NCBI GenBank assembly: GCA_029948255.1
Contig: JALIZF010001770.1
Coordinates: 278,001-342,000 of the forward strand
Direction of reading: 5' to 3'
Length of the DNA: 64,000 nt
DNA from: Telmatactis stephensoni
Taxonomy: Eukaryota > Cnidaria > Anthozoa > Actiniaria > Isophelliidae
Shown here in pieces: positions 30,994-41,906 of the stretch; position 1 is the first letter of the stretch, and the number at the start of each line of letters is the position of its first letter. The translations under genes and the position numbers were made by a program. The notes beneath the pieces were generated by a model. The model saw only the letters and a program-made list of their open reading frames with translations, ran no database searches and had not been told where the DNA came from.

Positions 30994-33276
30994 ATGGATT
31001 CAGTGATTAAGGAAGCTGTCAGAGAGGAGGTGCAAAGACAGATGAGTAATCAAAAACCTGAAAAAGATAATAGTGACCTAAGCAAAAGTAAAAAGGAGCA
31101 AAGCCGTCCAAGTCGAACTCAAGCTCGAATGAGCAAGATACTCGATAAAATCCGTCAAGCCGGGAAATCTTCGAACACCCGTCCACGTGTTGACAAAGAA
31201 CACCGACTACAAGTTAGATGGTTACACTACAATGCCTCAGATAAAGATTTCGTTCAAGTGAAACAAAAGAATGGTGGTGGCCATAGGTTTATATGTTATT
31301 ACGACTCAGAGCCTCTTACCCTAAAGGGAATCGAGCAAAAAGCATCTGCCCTCTTTTTTCCAAATGGCTGTAATAATTTCGCCGGTAAATTAAGTGACAT
31401 GGCTGTCACCGTTTGTGACTCGAGTAAGACCGGGATTTTTGAATTTCCCGGTGGTGGAACTGTTGCTGAGTATTTTAAAGCCAATGGCTTGTATCCATCG
31501 TCTACTTATTTCTACTTAAGAACTCAACCTTTGACTCTTCTAGGTGATGAATTTGAAGATGATGACGATTTGATGGTCTTAGGTGATAACTTTATAAACA
31601 CAGACCATGGCCTGACTAAAAACTCATCAAATGCAAGTCAGATAAGCAGCTCAACTGTTGTGAGTTCAAGCTCTGCATCTACTGCAAGTACAAGATTATT
31701 CACTGGAAGGACAAGGTCATCAACTCCTGCAAGTACGAACAGCTTATCGACCATTGCAAGCTCAAACTCATTACTTATTTGTGACAATTGTTGTTGTACT
31801 TATAAAAAGGGGGAAACTTGCATTCGCTGTGAGCAAAACAAGGCATATGCTGCTTGTGTGCTTGCTGATTCTTCCAAGAATTCATCCAGAACAGAAGTTA
31901 AACATCAAGACAAAGACTCCAGCTGTAGTGATGAAGATGAATTTAATGTTGAAAAGATTCGACAATATAGACTCGCTCACCTGTCAAGCAATTTATCTAT
32001 TTCCAGTTCAACTTCGACTACCACAGCATTTTCAACAGTGATATCATCATCTTCAAATACTTCAACAACTACAGCATCATCATCTTCAACTAGTGTGGCA
32101 ACAACAATGTCATCTACATCAACACCAATGTCATCTAGTCCTGCTATTACAACACCTTTGTCATCTACATCAATCACTGCAACAACATCAATATCATCTA
32201 CTGCTACAACTGCAGCAATGCCATGCACACCAACCACTTTGACACCACAAGCAGATGAAATACCAGACTCCATCCCTATATGTAGATTGATACCAGTACA
32301 CAGGAGTAAAATATGCACAGACATGATCAAACATTTTAGAAGTGAAGATGTATTTAAAGCAAACATAACATTCCAGATAGTCAATGAGAAGGGTGAAGTA
32401 GAAGAAGGAGTTGGTGAAGGAATTGACAGAGAAGTATATACTCTCTTTTGGAAGGAATTTGCCAATTCTTTTACTATAGGAGAGCGTGAAAGAGTGCCAT
32501 TTGTAAGACATGATCACTTCATACAAGAATGGGAATCAGTTGCAAGAATTCTCGTGAAGGGTTATACAACAACCAACTACTACCCCATGTATCTTTCCAA
32601 AGCCTTTATGGAATACTGCCTATATGATGATGTTCCAGATATTGTTGTTCTGGAATCGTTCCTAAAGTATGTGTCTGTTAATGAGGAAGAATTAATTGAT
32701 AAACATATGGGAAGTGGTCAGGTGCCTGAAGACGAGGAACTTTCTGATTTCCTTGACAGGTTCCAATGTAGAACAATTATCACATCTAGCAATCTAACAA
32801 ACATCATCATCGAATTGGGGAGACAAGAACTGATACAGAAGCCACATGTTATGCTTGCATCTTTTAAACCCATTGTGAAAGAACTGAAATGTTTTGAACC
32901 ATTCAAGACATCTGCGCAGTTGCATAAACTTTATGATACAATTAGGCCAACCACAAAGAAAGTTTTAAACAACTTAAGTGCCCAGCCTAACACAGATGCT
33001 GAAAGAGATGCATATAAGTTTTTGCAGCGCTACATTAGAGGCTTGGATGAAAGCAAGTTACTTCAGTTTTTGAGGTTCACAACAGCTGCTGACATCATGA
33101 TTGCTAATCCTATTGAAGTGCATTTTGTCAAAGTTGAAGGACTAGGCTCTAGGCCAATAGCCCATACTTGTGGACCAGTTCTGGAACTGCCATCGACCTA
33201 CTCAAATTTTGTAGAACTCAGGGAGCAGTTTAACAATATCCTTGACAAAAATAGTTGGGGGTTTGACATCATGTAA
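30994..33276 (+). CDS. HECT-type E3 ubiquitin ligase-like protein of the element
   Basis: The first good ATG (MDSVIKEAVREEVQRQ) gives 760 aa in one exon without a stop. An N-terminal charged helix and basic region come first, then a folded segment (FICYYDSEPLTLKGIEQKA). A Cys cluster lies near residues 261-292 (CDNCCC ... CIRCEQ), followed by a long Ser/Thr-rich linker. From about residue 458 it has a HECT-like domain: FQIVNEKGEVEEGVGEGIDR, YLSKAFMEYCLYDD, and the catalytic block AHTCGPVLELPSTY with Cys726. HECT ligases accept ubiquitin on this Cys and pass it to a substrate. The gene is read inward from the left TIR, convergent with the integrase. Targets are unknown; control of transposase or host factors is a guess. 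Confidence 0.85.
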   Translation: MDSVIKEAVREEVQRQMSNQKPEKDNSDLSKSKKEQSRPSRTQARMSKILDKIRQAGKSSNTRPRVDKEHRLQVRWLHYNASDKDFVQVKQKNGGGHRFICYYDSEPLTLKGIEQKASALFFPNGCNNFAGKLSDMAVTVCDSSKTGIFEFPGGGTVAEYFKANGLYPSSTYFYLRTQPLTLLGDEFEDDDDLMVLGDNFINTDHGLTKNSSNASQISSSTVVSSSSASTASTRLFTGRTRSSTPASTNSLSTIASSNSLLICDNCCCTYKKGETCIRCEQNKAYAACVLADSSKNSSRTEVKHQDKDSSCSDEDEFNVEKIRQYRLAHLSSNLSISSSTSTTTAFSTVISSSSNTSTTTASSSSTSVATTMSSTSTPMSSSPAITTPLSSTSITATTSISSTATTAAMPCTPTTLTPQADEIPDSIPICRLIPVHRSKICTDMIKHFRSEDVFKANITFQIVNEKGEVEEGVGEGIDREVYTLFWKEFANSFTIGERERVPFVRHDHFIQEWESVARILVKGYTTTNYYPMYLSKAFMEYCLYDDVPDIVVLESFLKYVSVNEEELIDKHMGSGQVPEDEELSDFLDRFQCRTIITSSNLTNIIIELGRQELIQKPHVMLASFKPIVKELKCFEPFKTSAQLHKLYDTIRPTTKKVLNNLSAQPNTDAERDAYKFLQRYIRGLDESKLLQFLRFTTAADIMIANPIEVHFVKVEGLGSRPIAHTCGPVLELPSTYSNFVELREQFNNILDKNSWGFDIM

Positions 33277-34796
33277 GATGTTCTTATCGTATGTTGATTT
33301 TACTTATGCTGTGTTTTATTTTGGTTATAGTAGGGGAAGTTAACTTAATAATGCTACAGAGGGACCTGTATGCCTGGGGAATGGTGCTTGATGAGTTCTT
33401 TAATGTCAGGCTGTTTTATGATTAGAAAGTTACATATAACAATCATTCTTTCTCTGGTATTCTCTGAAATTATTTTAACAAATATTTGCATGCATGTATA
33501 TATTTTTGGGTCACTTTGAAATCCAACTTTCAAGCACCTTTTCCTATACTGCCCACCATTCAGGACAATTTGTGTTCTTTGTGCTGTTTATTTCAGCAAA
33601 GCAATTATATTTAGTTGTACAGTTGTACTGATTTGCCTTTTTACTGTTGGAATATTAACCAAAATCTATTTTTATAAGTATAGATTTTAATTTTGCAAGG
33701 TTTCTAATACATGTAAACTATCAGTACCAAGCTCAGACAAGCTATACATAGTTATCAAAGTTCATCACTGTTGATGCAGTTGTTCTGTTTTCACCACATA
33801 AGCAGTTCATGATTGGGGTACATAGGATTGTTTTATCCTTAATTTGCTGTAACTGCATAAATGTGTTATCATGCTTATATGGTACTTTAAGTTATTTGTT
33901 TTTTCAGGGGTGGATCCAGGATTTTTGGAAGGGGGTGGCTAGCTAAAAATATTTTAGTTATGGTAATAGTATACCTTTTAAATGATAACTTTTTTAAAGC
34001 AACAATTTGTTTTTTTTTCTTTTTTTATTCCTTATGAAAGAAGGGGGTGGCTAGCCACCCAATTCACCCTCCTTGATCTGCCCCTGTTTTTAAGGTTTGT
34101 CCACTTAATGTTTGTTCACTTGAGTTCTTTTACCATGCCATTTTCAAATAAAAAGTTGTTTCTTGTTCATTTATATCAAGCTCATTGGTAATTGTTGGTG
34201 TAATCTTGATTAGTAACTGGTCAGAAATTATCAGGGGGAGGGGCTTGGAAACATAGGGAGGGTCTTAATATTTTACGATACTGAATAGGGAGGTTAAAAA
34301 AAAGGGCTTTAAGATGGAGGGGGGAGGGTCATATTTTTGTCCTAACAAGGTAAGTGTTAGAAAATTTACTCCCACTGCTCTGCTAGATCACCATATTTCC
34401 TGTGCCCACTTTTAATTTTCCACCCCGGCCCTTCCCTGCTAAGTTTGGACAAGTCCCTCAAGCAGCCCTTAAGCTGCTGCCTTTTTTATTTTCTTGGTAA
34501 AATTACCTTCAATATTGAGAAACCTACGATATTCTTGTTCATTGTGCTGTGATACCTTGATATATTCTGTGAACTTGCATACCGTATATATATTTGCAAA
34601 CAAATGAAGATTCTGGAGATTCCTATTCCAATTCTCATTTTAAGTATATATTTGAGGCTAATCTAGCATAATTAAGAACACAAAACGTATATTATATTTC
34701 AATCACTCATGATCAAGCTTGTCAGTGTGGGGCAATTCAGAATTATAGATTACATTGAATTTCTACAGTAAGGTAAACAGTTGGTCATGTTAAATG
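33277..34796. other. Non-coding centre of the HECT/integrase element
   Basis: This 1.5-kb stretch lies between the two convergent stops and has no gene. It holds the foldback at 33,905-34,087 and G-rich text at 34,230-34,335 (runs of gggagg). The rest is AT-rich, probably 3' untranslated sequence. Confidence 0.5.
33905..34087. repeat. Small foldback/MITE inside the element
   Basis: caggggtggatccagg at the left and ccttgatctgcccctg at the right are inverted and imperfect. gggggtggctag occurs twice inside, once followed by its complement (ccaccc). It is probably a secondary insertion. Confidence 0.55.
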
Positions 34797-35981
34797 TTAT
34801 GTGAACATTTCAACTTCTTTGATAAGGCAAATGTAAAGATCAAGTGCTTCTTTGACATTCCTTGGATGATCAAGTCTATGCTCTGTCATGACAATTTCTG
34901 CAAACTCTGCAAAATCTCTGCTGTAGTCATCTGGAGACATTGTAGCATTATCAACAAACTCTTGGACATCATCAACATTTGTGGCTATCTTGTAGTCACT
35001 GGTATCATAGAGGTAAGGAAGAAAGTACATAGTGTCTGGTCTTCCTCTAGGTAAGTTAGCATTTCCAAATTTGCTGGAAGAAATAATATGCTCATTCCAA
35101 AGTTCGGCAACTTCATGTAACTCATTTCTCAAAATGTTCATGAAGCAAAACTTGATGCAATCAGTGTGAACAGGATCTGAGCTATTGTAGAGTCCAATAT
35201 CTGTCAAATCTTTGAAAAATTGTATCCACCATCCAGGTCCATCTTTCACAAGTTGAGACCAGTATGCCTCAATTCGTTGATTAGATGTCGATCTACCAAT
35301 AAGGAAGGAACCAAGAGCAGAATCTATATCACCATGGGTAACCCTGAGGAATATGTGTATGGCTTCAACTATGCTATTCTCTGTTCCATCATCTGGTCTA
35401 ACTTTTTCAGGGACACCCCTTAGGGTTTGAACTGTATCAAGATAATATTTTGCAATTATTTCTGGGTTTTTATTGGATGGACCAACTTCCAGCCATAAAA
35501 GTTTTCTGGAAAAGCCATCTATACATCCATGTATGCTGAACCCATATGGCTTCAACTTATCATGTCCATCAATATGCCAAACAAAATTAGGTCCCTTAGC
35601 ATGATATAATCTTCTTCGAAGTCGTTTCTTCATCCTACTTTCAACACCTTCAGGGTCAAGTTGTTTTAGCAAGGTCATAACTCTGCTTCTCTTGACTAAA
35701 ATGCCTTTCTTTTTCAGCCTTGCCCAGACCTTGCGATATCCTAAAAAACAACCGCTGCCAGATATTTCTTCTTCTATTGCCACCTTTAGTTCTTCGTCGT
35801 CAATGAAACTGGTGTCCTTCCTCGTCACTCCTAATTCTTTCAATCTTCTCTTCAGTGTAGACAAACTTATTGATATTCCATAAAGTTTGAGAAACTCACA
35901 TATTTCTAAATAGGTAAATCCACTATGGAAATAATCCGAAATCAAGTCATTCTCAATTTGTGTGGTTCCTGTTGTAGACAT
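34797..35981 (-). CDS. DDE integrase/transposase of the HECT/integrase element
   Basis: 394 aa in a single exon, no stop. Residues 20-60 form a helix-turn-helix (GFTYLEICEFLKLYG, STLKRRLKELG). A second helical DNA-binding part (GYRKVWARLKKKG) follows, as in IS481/IS3-like integrases. The rve-type core has Asp138 (FVWHIDGHD), Asp198 (RPDDGTEN) and Glu238 (SNQRIEAYW). The last acidic spacing is 39 residues, slightly longer than in retroviral-type integrases. Similar single-exon integrase proteins are numerous in cnidarian and fish genomes. It reads inward from the right TIR and is the obvious enzyme for moving this element. No damage is visible. Confidence 0.85.
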   Translation of the reverse strand: MSTTGTTQIENDLISDYFHSGFTYLEICEFLKLYGISISLSTLKRRLKELGVTRKDTSFIDDEELKVAIEEEISGSGCFLGYRKVWARLKKKGILVKRSRVMTLLKQLDPEGVESRMKKRLRRRLYHAKGPNFVWHIDGHDKLKPYGFSIHGCIDGFSRKLLWLEVGPSNKNPEIIAKYYLDTVQTLRGVPEKVRPDDGTENSIVEAIHIFLRVTHGDIDSALGSFLIGRSTSNQRIEAYWSQLVKDGPGWWIQFFKDLTDIGLYNSSDPVHTDCIKFCFMNILRNELHEVAELWNEHIISSSKFGNANLPRGRPDTMYFLPYLYDTSDYKIATNVDDVQEFVDNATMSPDDYSRDFAEFAEIVMTEHRLDHPRNVKEALDLYICLIKEVEMFT

Positions 35982-36049
35982 TCTTACAGTGATATTTAAA
36001 AAAAAAGAACTACGTACCTAGAGACAACAACTCTTTCAAACTACATGTA

Positions 36050-36422
36050 CAAAATCAATATGGCGGCTTATATAAACGGCGTTGGGGACTGAGATCTAGA
36101 GATATGGGATTCCTGTGGTAGGCTAACGGAAAAACAACTAGTGGACTGCGAAAAAAAATACTAGACTGTCAAAAATATAATTAAACTGCGGCGAAAAAAA
36201 CTATACTAGACTGTAAAAAACTTAAACTGGACTGTGAAAAAGTTAAACTGGATTGTGAAAAAACTAAACTGGACTGTGAAAAACTTAAACTGGACTGTGA
36301 AAAACTTAAACTGGACTGTGAAAAACTTAAACTGGACTGTGAAAAACTTAAACTGGACTGTGAAAAACTTAAACTGGACTGTGAAAATTCTAACTGGACT
36401 GTGGGCTTTGTGGGCCATCGTA
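36050..36422 (-). repeat. Right TIR of the HECT/integrase element
   Basis: It mirrors the left TIR but has about nine subrepeats, so the arms differ in length. The integrase ATG lies 69 bp inside. Open frames across the subrepeats (SLSFSQS and similar) are artefacts. Confidence 0.9.
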
Positions 36423-36428
36423 GTTTTA

Positions 36429-36545
36429 GATCATTCACAGTGTTTATTTCCTTTTATTCTGTGATACATTAAAGCACAGAGACTCAATGCAACACATTGC
36501 TGTCCAGCATTTTCCCCAAATACCATGATACCATTTCCTTGACTG
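36429..36545 (-). pseudogene. Peptidase-like transposon gene, upstream part
   Basis: The frame reads VFGENAGQQCVALSLCALMY, a candidate catalytic-Cys block, then meets a stop and ends VNDL exactly at the element border. The next codons of the same frame resume at 30,615 on the other side of the element, so this is the other half of the gene at 29,474-30,615. Confidence 0.45.
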
Positions 36546-36745
36546 TATGGAGCTTAAATTGTTTTACTACTAATGATATGGTTTTTCTCCATATCATAAC
36601 ATGGCTAGTACTTCATACAATTGCCTTTATAACTTACACTCTTGTACTCATTGTGTAAGAAATTATTACATGAAAACAAGTTCAACCACCTGACATTCCT
36701 TGTGATTTTTATAAAATACATTTTTTCTAGCATATGGTTTTCTTC

Positions 36746-37384
36746 TCATATCGTGCTCAAACGAGATATATGTTCTTTGTATACTTTTATTCTTGCCTTT
36801 TTTCGTTTTCTTCCACCTGAAATAACAAGATGGACTTTGGAAGATTTTGGCATATTTTTAACTAAACGAGACCATGCATATTTCTGTAGATTCCTGTTTT
36901 TCCGAGAAAGACGATGTAACTTGTTGATTGGTATTCTGCTAGGCTCGCAATCGCGCTTGTTACCAAGACATTGACACAACATTAGTACACTGATAATTCT
37001 AATGCTTAGCATAGCGTGATCTACATTTTTGTACTTTAATTGACACAACATAAAACAAAATAGTAGTTTTTCGAGTATATCACAGTCATAAAGACTATTT
37101 GATAAGTTGTTAACAATGTACACTACTGAGAACAAAGCTATACTCAAAATCAGTTGCAACGATACTGTAAACACCATAAAAACTTTGCCAAGTGATTCTC
37201 TATAAGTTAAAATAAATAAATGGATCCAAATATTGGCTAGAACAAATGATTTTAAATATTGATTTACCAAATTGACCTGTAGTTCAGTCCTTTGAGTGTG
37301 TTTAAAATCCAATAATCCAATCTTGTTTGTTTCATGTTCCTCGTAATTCCTTTGCTTGTAAGAGATTCTTAACTTCCTGTGCAT
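36746..37384 (-). CDS. Hypothetical protein with two hydrophobic segments, weakly supported
   Basis: An open frame of 212 aa has one clear hydrophobic run (SLQLILSIALFSVVYIV) and a second (ISVLMLCQCL). The end is basic (GGRKRKKARIKV). A membrane-receptor fragment is possible, but I see no family motif, and AT-rich DNA yields frames of this length by chance. Treat as doubtful. Confidence 0.25.
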   Translation of the reverse strand: MHRKLRISYKQRNYEEHETNKIGLLDFKHTQRTELQVNLVNQYLKSFVLANIWIHLFILTYRESLGKVFMVFTVSLQLILSIALFSVVYIVNNLSNSLYDCDILEKLLFCFMLCQLKYKNVDHAMLSIRIISVLMLCQCLGNKRDCEPSRIPINKLHRLSRKNRNLQKYAWSRLVKNMPKSSKVHLVISGGRKRKKARIKVYKEHISRLSTI

Positions 37385-38190
37385 CTGATTTCTTCATCTC
37401 AGCATTTGTAAAGTCAGTTTTTGTGTCAGTTTTTATAGTTTTGTCAGTACTATTGAAGTTTAGAGAGAGAAGACAGAGAAGGCACCAGGGGAAAAAGTAC
37501 TCTCCATTTACACCTTATACAGTATTCAGGGTTCTCAAATAACCTAGCAGCTGGCGAAAATCGCTGGTTATAACTTAGTTACCATTTATTTACCTATCCC
37601 TCTTTGCAAACAACCAAATGTCCTATTGGTTTGCATATCCTGTATACATAGCCTGTAAAAAGATGGAAATGGACAGAATCAGAAGAGTTACTACACAGGT
37701 AGGAGTTGGGAGAAAAAGTATCTTACTACCAGTTCCTTATTGGCTTCAGCCCACAATTTATTGGCAAACTGATTGTATAGTGGCGTATATTATTTATTTA
37801 ATATATTATAATTACACAGTGCAAAGCAAGTGATCACGTATGATCATTTTTAAGTTTGAGATTTTATCTCATCTGGAATTAATTAAACAGGAATATCAGG
37901 CAGAGTAAATACTATACCCATGCTCACAGGTTTCTAATCTAAAAAAATAAAAGCTCAACCCAAATTCTAAGAACACATTCTTTTTGTATTTTGGGAAGAA
38001 CAAAAGAAATATTAAATCTACAATTGTATCTGCTATTTTGTAAGTTCAAATTCTAACTATATACTAAGTCTTAAGTTGTCATCAAGCTTATATCTGTACA
38101 AATTTGCATATAAGCAGGTAGGTTAACATGTTAAATGTACTATAACAGCAACAAACATTTAACATATTTCCACAAGCTGTTTCCAAGATA
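37385..38190. other. Non-coding region
   Basis: No gene or strong repeat is seen. Confidence 0.4.
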
Positions 38191-40806
38191 TTTTAATCAT
38201 TCCAAAAAGTCACCTTCCAGAGTATGCCAATATTGTTTACCTTTCCCAGCTCTGTGTCATTTTGGACCATGGAGATGCTCTTCTTCTTTGTGAAGTCCAT
38301 AATATACACATCTTTGTCAGCAGGTAGACACTCATCTTCCCTGTTATTCACTGCATTCCGGCATGCCAGCTTCACATTTCCAATGGTTGAAATTGCATGA
38401 ACCTTGAAAAAATAAATACATCATCAATTGAAAGCATTTTTACAAAATCGTTGTGTTGCATAGGCACTTTCAGAATCATAGGTATTTCTGGTAGTGGTAT
38501 TTCTCCTTTCTCTTGAACTATGTTATTTTGCCTTGAGAACTGCATTTTTGTTACAACAAACTCCTTTAGAATTAAGAGAAGTATAAAGTTATTGAAGCAA
38601 AATGGCTAATAATAATATTTCAGCAAGTTCATTTTATCTACTCTGTGTGACAAACATTGATAATTGTCTGCACCACATACCGGCTAAGTTTATAACTTGA
38701 AGACTATTAAAAAAAATAACAGTCACTTACCTTGGTTCTGCTCCTAGGTTGTGCACTCTTTTTCTAAAGTTGCCCTCCATAGCATCCCACTCTTTCATAT
38801 ATAAATTAATACACTTTAAATTAATATAGATAATTTTCATTTACATATAAAAAACAAAAACAATAATAAAGAATTAAATTAATGAAACACTTTGTTATCG
38901 ACGTGCTTTGAAGATTCAATTCAGATCATCAAAATCGTCCCTTTCATGCATAGTTTAGGTAGTTTATTTACCCAAACAACAGTCTATAAAAGGTACCAGC
39001 TATGTCTCTGGTAGTCCACTTAAGTCTAAGACACCCTAAAAGGTACAACATTGCAGATTTTAACCCTTAAAAGGTACGCCAAACAGCCCCCTCCATTTCA
39101 TTTACGATTGGAGCCACACCCCCCCCCCCCCCCTGCCGGGCTTTTCCAAGGAAAACCGTGAGACTGATCTCGCCTGTACCATCACTATCCTTCCCATCGC
39201 GCCTAAGATTAACCATAGGAGTCACCTCCTTCCGGAATCTCCTGAATATTGGCCATGTCACAGATGAGCCTGTTTGGAGAGATGTGCCTTAATTAAAAGT
39301 GCCAGTAAATGTGGCACGTAAACTTACATAATAGTCCTTATTGTTGTGGACTATTTATGAAACATTTACCTGCAGTCTTTGCATTTTTACGTTGTCGTTT
39401 GTCTCTGTCTTTCTCGGTATTACAATTCAACTGGGTCTGTTCACTTACTAAAGAACTGATGAATGAAGTTTTAAGCGATTACACAATGCATCTTAGACGT
39501 GATGAAAAATATAAAAAGCGAATTTCTTACCCTTCAACAGGCATTTGTAGCTCAAGATCAACCTTGGATTTCTTTTCTTTCGGTTCTTCTTCAGAACGAG
39601 CCCTGGCTTGGTAAGAAATAACTTGGAATGCTGTCCATTGTAATTCACTTTTTGAACTGAAACTTCCACGCTGTTATTGCCCTCTTGAAACAACTTAAGC
39701 AAATGATCTGGAACATCTTCCTCTGGTTCCCAAGAAGTTTCATCTTTCCCAATAAACTTTATCTAAAGTAAAAGAAAAAGAAAAAGAAAACATGAAAAAT
39801 AAAAGGAAGGAATGTCATGTAAATGGCAGAACAGATTTCCAGTTTAGTCTCAATATTGCATAGCTAGAGAAATTTAATTAACAATATTGGAAAATAATAG
39901 AAGTACGTCAAACTAAGGTTTAGCGAATAAGGGGATTCTATTAATTGATGAACGAATACTAACAAGAGAAAGAAGGTAGAAACAACCTACCATTTCTCTC
40001 CCTCACCTGATCTAACAACTGGTTTTCCAACATCAATTTAAATTTCGGTTACATTAACTAAATATTAAAAACTATCTGATTTAGAAATGAAAGCTCAAAC
40101 ATTTGAAATAATTCACTGTTTCATAATTAACCTTGTAATAGTTTCGAGATCTTGTCTCACGTTTTTCTAATATCTTCTCAATTATTGCATTGTCTGCGAT
40201 GTCTGTTAGTCCTTGGGCCCTGGCTTTTGCCCTTGTGAAAGGACCAGTAAATTGTATCTCTTGCTCATGTCATTGCTCGTAGTTGTTTTGAGTTCACAAG
40301 CGAAGTCTTTGTGATGCGAGCAATATCTTGACTCAAATGCTGGAGTATTTGTACACCCCGTTCGTATTGTCCGGGGAGACCTTCGTAATGAATATATCCA
40401 ACATCTTTCGCCTTACACACATCTTGGTGGATTTTTATATTTCCATCTATGACTAGACATTGTTGACAACCCAGATAGCTGCATGAGTGTTCTAAGTTTC
40501 TTCGATGACTACGTCTCATCAGTGATGTTTTACTGTACTCAAATCCACCTCGAGTTGATCCAAAACGAGGCGGGCAATTTCAACTTAAGACCAACTAAAC
40601 ATAGTGCAGTACATAAAACTAGTGGAACAGCAGCAGCAAATTTTGGCAAATTCCTTCAACAAATACTCTTTTAATAATGGTTTCAGTGGGAGATACAGAA
40701 GACGTTGAATGTGTGTTTGACCGTCGCTTGAACAGACTAAAGAAAAAACATCCTTCCATTGAATTAAGTTATGAGTGTGGGCTAAAATACTAGTAAGTGA
40801 ACTCAA
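38190..40806 (-). pseudogene. Cysteine-cluster and chromodomain gene, decayed, several exons
   Basis: From the high end: a segment at 40,806-40,585 (LLYLPLKPLLKEYLL). Then 40,519-40,265 has a Cys/His cluster (CSYLGCQQCLVIDGNIKIHQDVC), YEGLPGQYERGVQI and LSQDIARITKTSL. A one-base shift near 40,264 leads into IQFTGPFTRAKARAQG and RETRSRNYYK. After an intron, about 39,764-39,528 reads IKFIGKDETSWEPEEDVPDHLLKLF, a chromodomain-like block. Further exon candidates are near 38,800-38,740 (KEWDAMEGNFRKRVHNLGAEPR, cut here for length) and 38,404-38,193 (DKDVYIMDFTKKKSISMV). Cysteine clusters of this kind accompany KDZ-type transposases, but no transposase core is present. The chromodomain call is fair; the element assignment is a guess. 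Confidence 0.45.
39118..39133. repeat. Poly-C tract
   Basis: An uninterrupted run of about 16 C in an otherwise AT-rich region. Confidence 0.95.
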
Positions 40807-41906
40807 ATTCCCCTTAAAAAATTAATTTTATACGTAATGACAACTTGAGAAAGAATTGTCTTTTAAATTTTTACTCTATAGTTCTTTTGAATTTTTTTGA
40901 AAATCATAATTGCTCGTCCACACGTGCAATCATTCAACCATGCAATGGTGCTGTAATCTCATTATCAATCACGTTAACCGAGTTATAACCATTGATAGGT
41001 ACACACACACACAGCCAATCTCATTGAAGTTATCAAGACAAAAGACATTTAGGCGTGTCTAATTGAATGTTAATATCACACGCGAACTATGGTTTCTACA
41101 CATGGAATTCACAGCTTCATAACCAATTTAAGTGGTATATCAAATCAATTTCATTCTAAATGCGCTAGAATGATGAATATTTTATGAATCAAGTGCAATT
41201 TGTAATAGTCTAAATGTCTTTAGACATTGCTTTGGCAGAATAGTCCAGGAAATCACATGCTGTGACAGCACCAGCTTGACCTCACCAACAGCAACCTTTT
41301 AACATGCCAAGAAAAGGGTATTTAGCATTTGAACTAATTCGGTGACAAATTCGGTTTTAGCATAAAAACAAAACAATGCATCACTGTTAACCACTGTTAA
41401 CTGGTTTACGTGTAACCTCTGTCACATTGATAAATAAATACCAAATGATTCCAAGGTAAAATTTACCATTGGAAATCAAATTCAAAGACCAAGTGTAACA
41501 ACTTATAATTAGTGATACACAAACATATTGCTGTTGGACTTATAAATTATTATGGCAATATTGGCTGTTGGATCATTGTCATCATAATCATCCTCATCAT
41601 GGTAGACAAGCCTATATGATCATTTCTAGAGTTTTACAGTTAAACCCACTTGTTCTTTGTATTCCCCATCTAACAAGCTTTTCAGCGTCTTCATTGTTGA
41701 AAGATACAACACTATTTGGAGTGTATGTACAGTTGTACTTGCAACTTCCAAAGTAGTTACGCACAACCAGTGCACGTACCTCTCGATCTTGATGTTTTTT
41801 AATCTCCGTTGTGAGGTACTTTAAGTTTCTATTTTCTTGAAAATGTGGTGATGTTATTGTTGGTCGTGTGGAGGTGACCTGATAGAAATTAAATTATTAG
41901 AAACGA
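40807..41906. other. Non-coding region
   Basis: No gene found. Nothing repetitive stands out apart from short AT-rich runs. Confidence 0.4.

Larger units (their letters stand above)
30622..36422. mobile_element. Complete 5.8-kb DNA transposon encoding a DDE integrase and a HECT ubiquitin ligase
   Basis: Inverted repeats of about 330 bp (30,622-30,948) and 370 bp (36,050-36,422) begin TACGATGGCCCA and are built of an outer array of 20-22-bp subrepeats and an inner unique part. GTTTTA flanks both ends (30,616-30,621 and 36,423-36,428). Removing the element and one GTTTTA rejoins an interrupted reading frame of the surrounding gene (VNDL/KQIMHIG), which proves the borders. Two convergent genes fill it: a HECT protein on + and an integrase on -. 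Confidence 0.9.

Noticed and set aside
31977..32526. Valine/aspartate-rich minus-strand frames over the HECT gene
   Set aside because: They are antisense to its Ser/Thr-rich linker and have no splice or domain support.
36181..36464. Open frames of repeated SLSFSQS or NLNWTVK
   Set aside because: They are translations of the 21-bp subrepeats of the HECT/integrase TIR; both strands stay open because the unit length is a multiple of three.
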